Below, piece by piece: positions 6,193 to 7,647 of a stretch of 7,647 nucleotides of DNA (the stretch's first letter is position 1; every line of letters starts with the position of its first letter). Position numbers and translations under genes: made by a program. The DNA is from Ilumatobacteraceae bacterium (GTDB lineage Bacteria; Actinomycetota; Acidimicrobiia; Acidimicrobiales; Ilumatobacteraceae). Location of the stretch: NCBI GenBank assembly GCA_019090765.1, contig JAHRVJ010000303.1, forward strand, positions 1 to 7,647. The letters are read 5' to 3'. Under the pieces are notes generated by a model. That model was not told the DNA's origin and searched no databases. It worked only from the letters and a program-made list of their open reading frames with translations.

Positions 6193-7002
6193 TCAGGCGA
6201 GGGGTATCGATGTCAGAAAGGCGATGGTCGCTACGAGGGTCAGCGACGCCATCACCAGGAGAGCTGAACGAAGGCGAGCGTAGCCGATCACGAGCGAGAC
6301 GCCAGAGAAGAAGAGAACGATCGCCAGGATCGTGGAGGCAGTCTGATACCGGTCGCTGTTCTGGCTGGCGTCGCGGGCTAGGTCGACGTTCTCGCTCGCC
6401 GCGGCGAGTTCTGCGTCTCCGTCAGCGTAGAGACCATCGAGATACTCCTGGGACTCGAATGGAACGAGGTTCTCACCGAAGATCCAATCTTCCACTTCGT
6501 CCGAGCCCTGGGGCGACCCAGACGTGCTCAAGTAATAGCACGTCTGATCCTCCTCATCCGCGAGGCTCCAATCGTCGAGGGTGCAGGAGTCGAGGTACTG
6601 CGTGAAGAGCGTCAGATCGAGTGACTTCTGCCCTTGAGCCTCGAGGTAGGAGTCGACGCTCAGGTTGCTCTGCAGCAAGGCTTCGGTCGTGGCTGTCGCC
6701 TGTTCGCCTCCCCAGCGTGAGGACTGCAAAGAACTCCAGGCGATCGCGATCACTGCGATTCCGAGCACGACGGTTGCGATGATCTCGCGGACGTCGTGAT
6801 TGGGATTCGGACTCCCGTTGAATGCATTGGGCGAGGGCCAGGTCTCACTCGGCTCAACAGCATCGTCCGAAGTCGCTGTCTCCGCGATCGAATCTTTCGG
6901 GTCTGGCGTGACTGACTCTGCCTCGGCCGAGGTGCGCTGGCCGCACTTTGAGCAGAACGCCGCACCGTCCAACAGTTCGCCACCGCAGTTGATGCAATGC
7001 AT
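6193..7002 (-). CDS. Zinc-ribbon membrane protein of unknown function
   Basis: A 269-residue protein whose ATG is preceded by a GGGGAG Shine-Dalgarno sequence about 8 bases upstream. It begins with a zinc ribbon: C3-x2-C6 and C17-x2-C20. A hydrophilic acidic linker follows to about 70. One helix lies at about 74-93, running into a W-S-S-L-Q-S-S-R-W-G-G-E-Q stretch (89-101), then a long, probably extracytoplasmic region with Cys140 and Cys155, and two closing helices at about 221-240 and 245-267. The part after the first helix (AWSSLQSSRWGG, then helical A/E-rich segments, then NSDRY before the second helix) recalls a widespread family of small uncharacterised bacterial membrane proteins that usually lack the zinc ribbon. 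I cannot name it. It appears intact and sits alone between two broken HNH gene fragments, which suggests it came in with a rearrangement or survived one. Confidence 0.75.
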   Translation of the reverse strand: MHCINCGGELLDGAAFCSKCGQRTSAEAESVTPDPKDSIAETATSDDAVEPSETWPSPNAFNGSPNPNHDVREIIATVVLGIAVIAIAWSSLQSSRWGGEQATATTEALLQSNLSVDSYLEAQGQKSLDLTLFTQYLDSCTLDDWSLADEEDQTCYYLSTSGSPQGSDEVEDWIFGENLVPFESQEYLDGLYADGDAELAAASENVDLARDASQNSDRYQTASTILAIVLFFSGVSLVIGYARLRSALLVMASLTLVATIAFLTSIPLA

Positions 7003-7458
7003 GTCGTCGTCTCCCCGTCCGCTGGCCTAGTGATCCGCACTGCGCCGAGCAGCTCCCACGTCCAAGTGCCCCTGTCGAGTTCGCGAGAACCGGGGTCCGA
7101 GGTTCGTCGATCTACGGAACTTTAGCAGCGCTTGACCCCCGCGCCCTGCCCGCCGAACAGGCCGCGCACCGCGACCAGTTCAATGGCACTACACGCGACG
7201 GCGCGATACCCGCCGTCCACAGCCGCCCAATCATCATCGACCAGGGCGACACCTACCCCGACACACGGCACACAAAGCGCACCTGATCCGAGGACCGGAT
7301 TCCATGAGGGTTTGCGGGCCATTGCGTTTTCACGGGCGCTCCGACCCCGGCAACTGGTGCTCCGCACAACCCGACCGAGAGAATCCGGGGATGCGGCGAC
7401 GAAACAGGGTCAGCCGTTAGCGGCCCGCTTCAATCAGGCACTTATGTGGGTAATCGAG
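7003..7458. other. Gene-poor stretch with a coding-like relic
   Basis: No gene is supported here. The first bases hold the ribosome binding site and presumably the promoter of the minus-strand zinc-ribbon gene. On the plus strand, the frame ending at TGA 7284-7286 is open back past 7023 and strongly G/C-biased at third positions from about 7128, with a protein-like sequence (for example LPAEQAAHRDQFNG and IIIDQGDTYPDTR). It has no ATG or GTG start and no family I recognise, so it may be the tail of a decayed gene. From 7287 to 7458 I see nothing convincing. Confidence 0.4.
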
Positions 7459-7647
7459 TCAAGGGGCGGATTGAGCATGTGTCAGGTTGTCGAGATCGGT
7501 CGCCCCACCATGTTCCCATTCCAACAAATGATGGATTTGGCATTGATCGAAGTGCCGGTCGCATCCCTCGATTGCGCATGTCCGATACATGCTGCGCAAC
7601 GCTTGTCGTTGCGTTCGTGAAGCCAACCGGTTTTGTCGGCCGATATC
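7459..7647 (-). pseudogene. HNH nuclease core of a DUF222/13E12-type protein, truncated at its 3' end
   Basis: The window shows the last 62 codons of a gene that enters from beyond the right edge; there is no start codon in view. The translation carries an excellent HNH core: R-Q-N-R-L-A-S then ALRSMYRTCAIEGC (residues 16-29) with C24 and C29, C36, the H39-H40 pair, EWEHGGATDLDNL at 43-55, including catalytic-type N54. After T56 the similarity stops at once and the frame ends six residues later at a TGA. The second Cys of the last zinc pair and the downstream HHH-x-x-H helix, essential in intact relatives, are missing here but present in the fragment at 5605-5958. Proteins of this type are common as multicopy genes in Actinomycetota, and their role is not well defined. 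Probably a nuclease-dead remnant. Confidence 0.75.

Noticed and set aside
5808..7483. Target-site duplication flanking a single insertion into the HNH gene
   Set aside because: The two junctions share the amino acids D-N-L but not an exact nucleotide repeat, and I saw no terminal inverted repeats or transposase.
7132..7620. A 162-codon open frame on the plus strand
   Set aside because: It is antisense to the HNH core at 7459-7647 and has low-complexity, Pro/Thr/Arg-rich translation with no recognisable domain.

Overview
The window looks like chromosomal DNA of a fairly high-GC actinobacterium. A clpS-DUF2017 pair, an actinobacterial-style oxidase subunit IV (CtaF) and DUF222/13E12-type HNH endonuclease relics all point to Actinomycetota, probably a deep lineage such as Acidimicrobiia. 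The class-level placement is an inference.

Left part (1-4560, all minus strand, transcribed right to left): a cytochrome-oxidase-like cluster in the order ctaB (haem O synthase), ctaD-like (subunit I), ctaE-like (subunit III), a CtaF-like protein fused to further helices and a cupredoxin-like domain, and the start of ctaC (subunit II lipoprotein, cut by the window edge). The last four genes are packed with overlaps or gaps of 8 bases or less, so they probably form one operon. CtaB looks fully canonical. Subunit I keeps the twelve-helix scaffold and family signatures of an aa3-type CtaD, but every metal-ligand position has changed: the low-spin haem His is Gln, HPEVY is QPASF, HH is QQ, and the helix X HxH is absent. 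The usual D- and K-channel residues are gone too. Subunit III and the cupredoxin-like domain have likewise lost their characteristic His, Cys and acidic residues. The reading frames are intact, so this looks like a conserved, non-catalytic relative of a haem-copper oxidase rather than a pseudogene. It is the main discovery candidate here.

Middle (4667-5456, plus strand): clpS, the N-end-rule adaptor for ClpAP/ClpCP, followed by a DUF2017 gene. They are divergent from ctaB across a gap of about 106 bases.

Right part (5457-7647): accessory and decaying DNA. Two broken pieces of HNH endonuclease genes of the DUF222/13E12 type lie on the minus strand at 5605-5958 and 7459-7647. Between them sits an apparently intact gene for a zinc-ribbon membrane protein (7002-6193) and stretches with no clear gene. 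The right piece stops right after the conserved D-N-L motif, and the left piece is well conserved only from that motif onwards, so the region looks like a split or recombined endonuclease locus.
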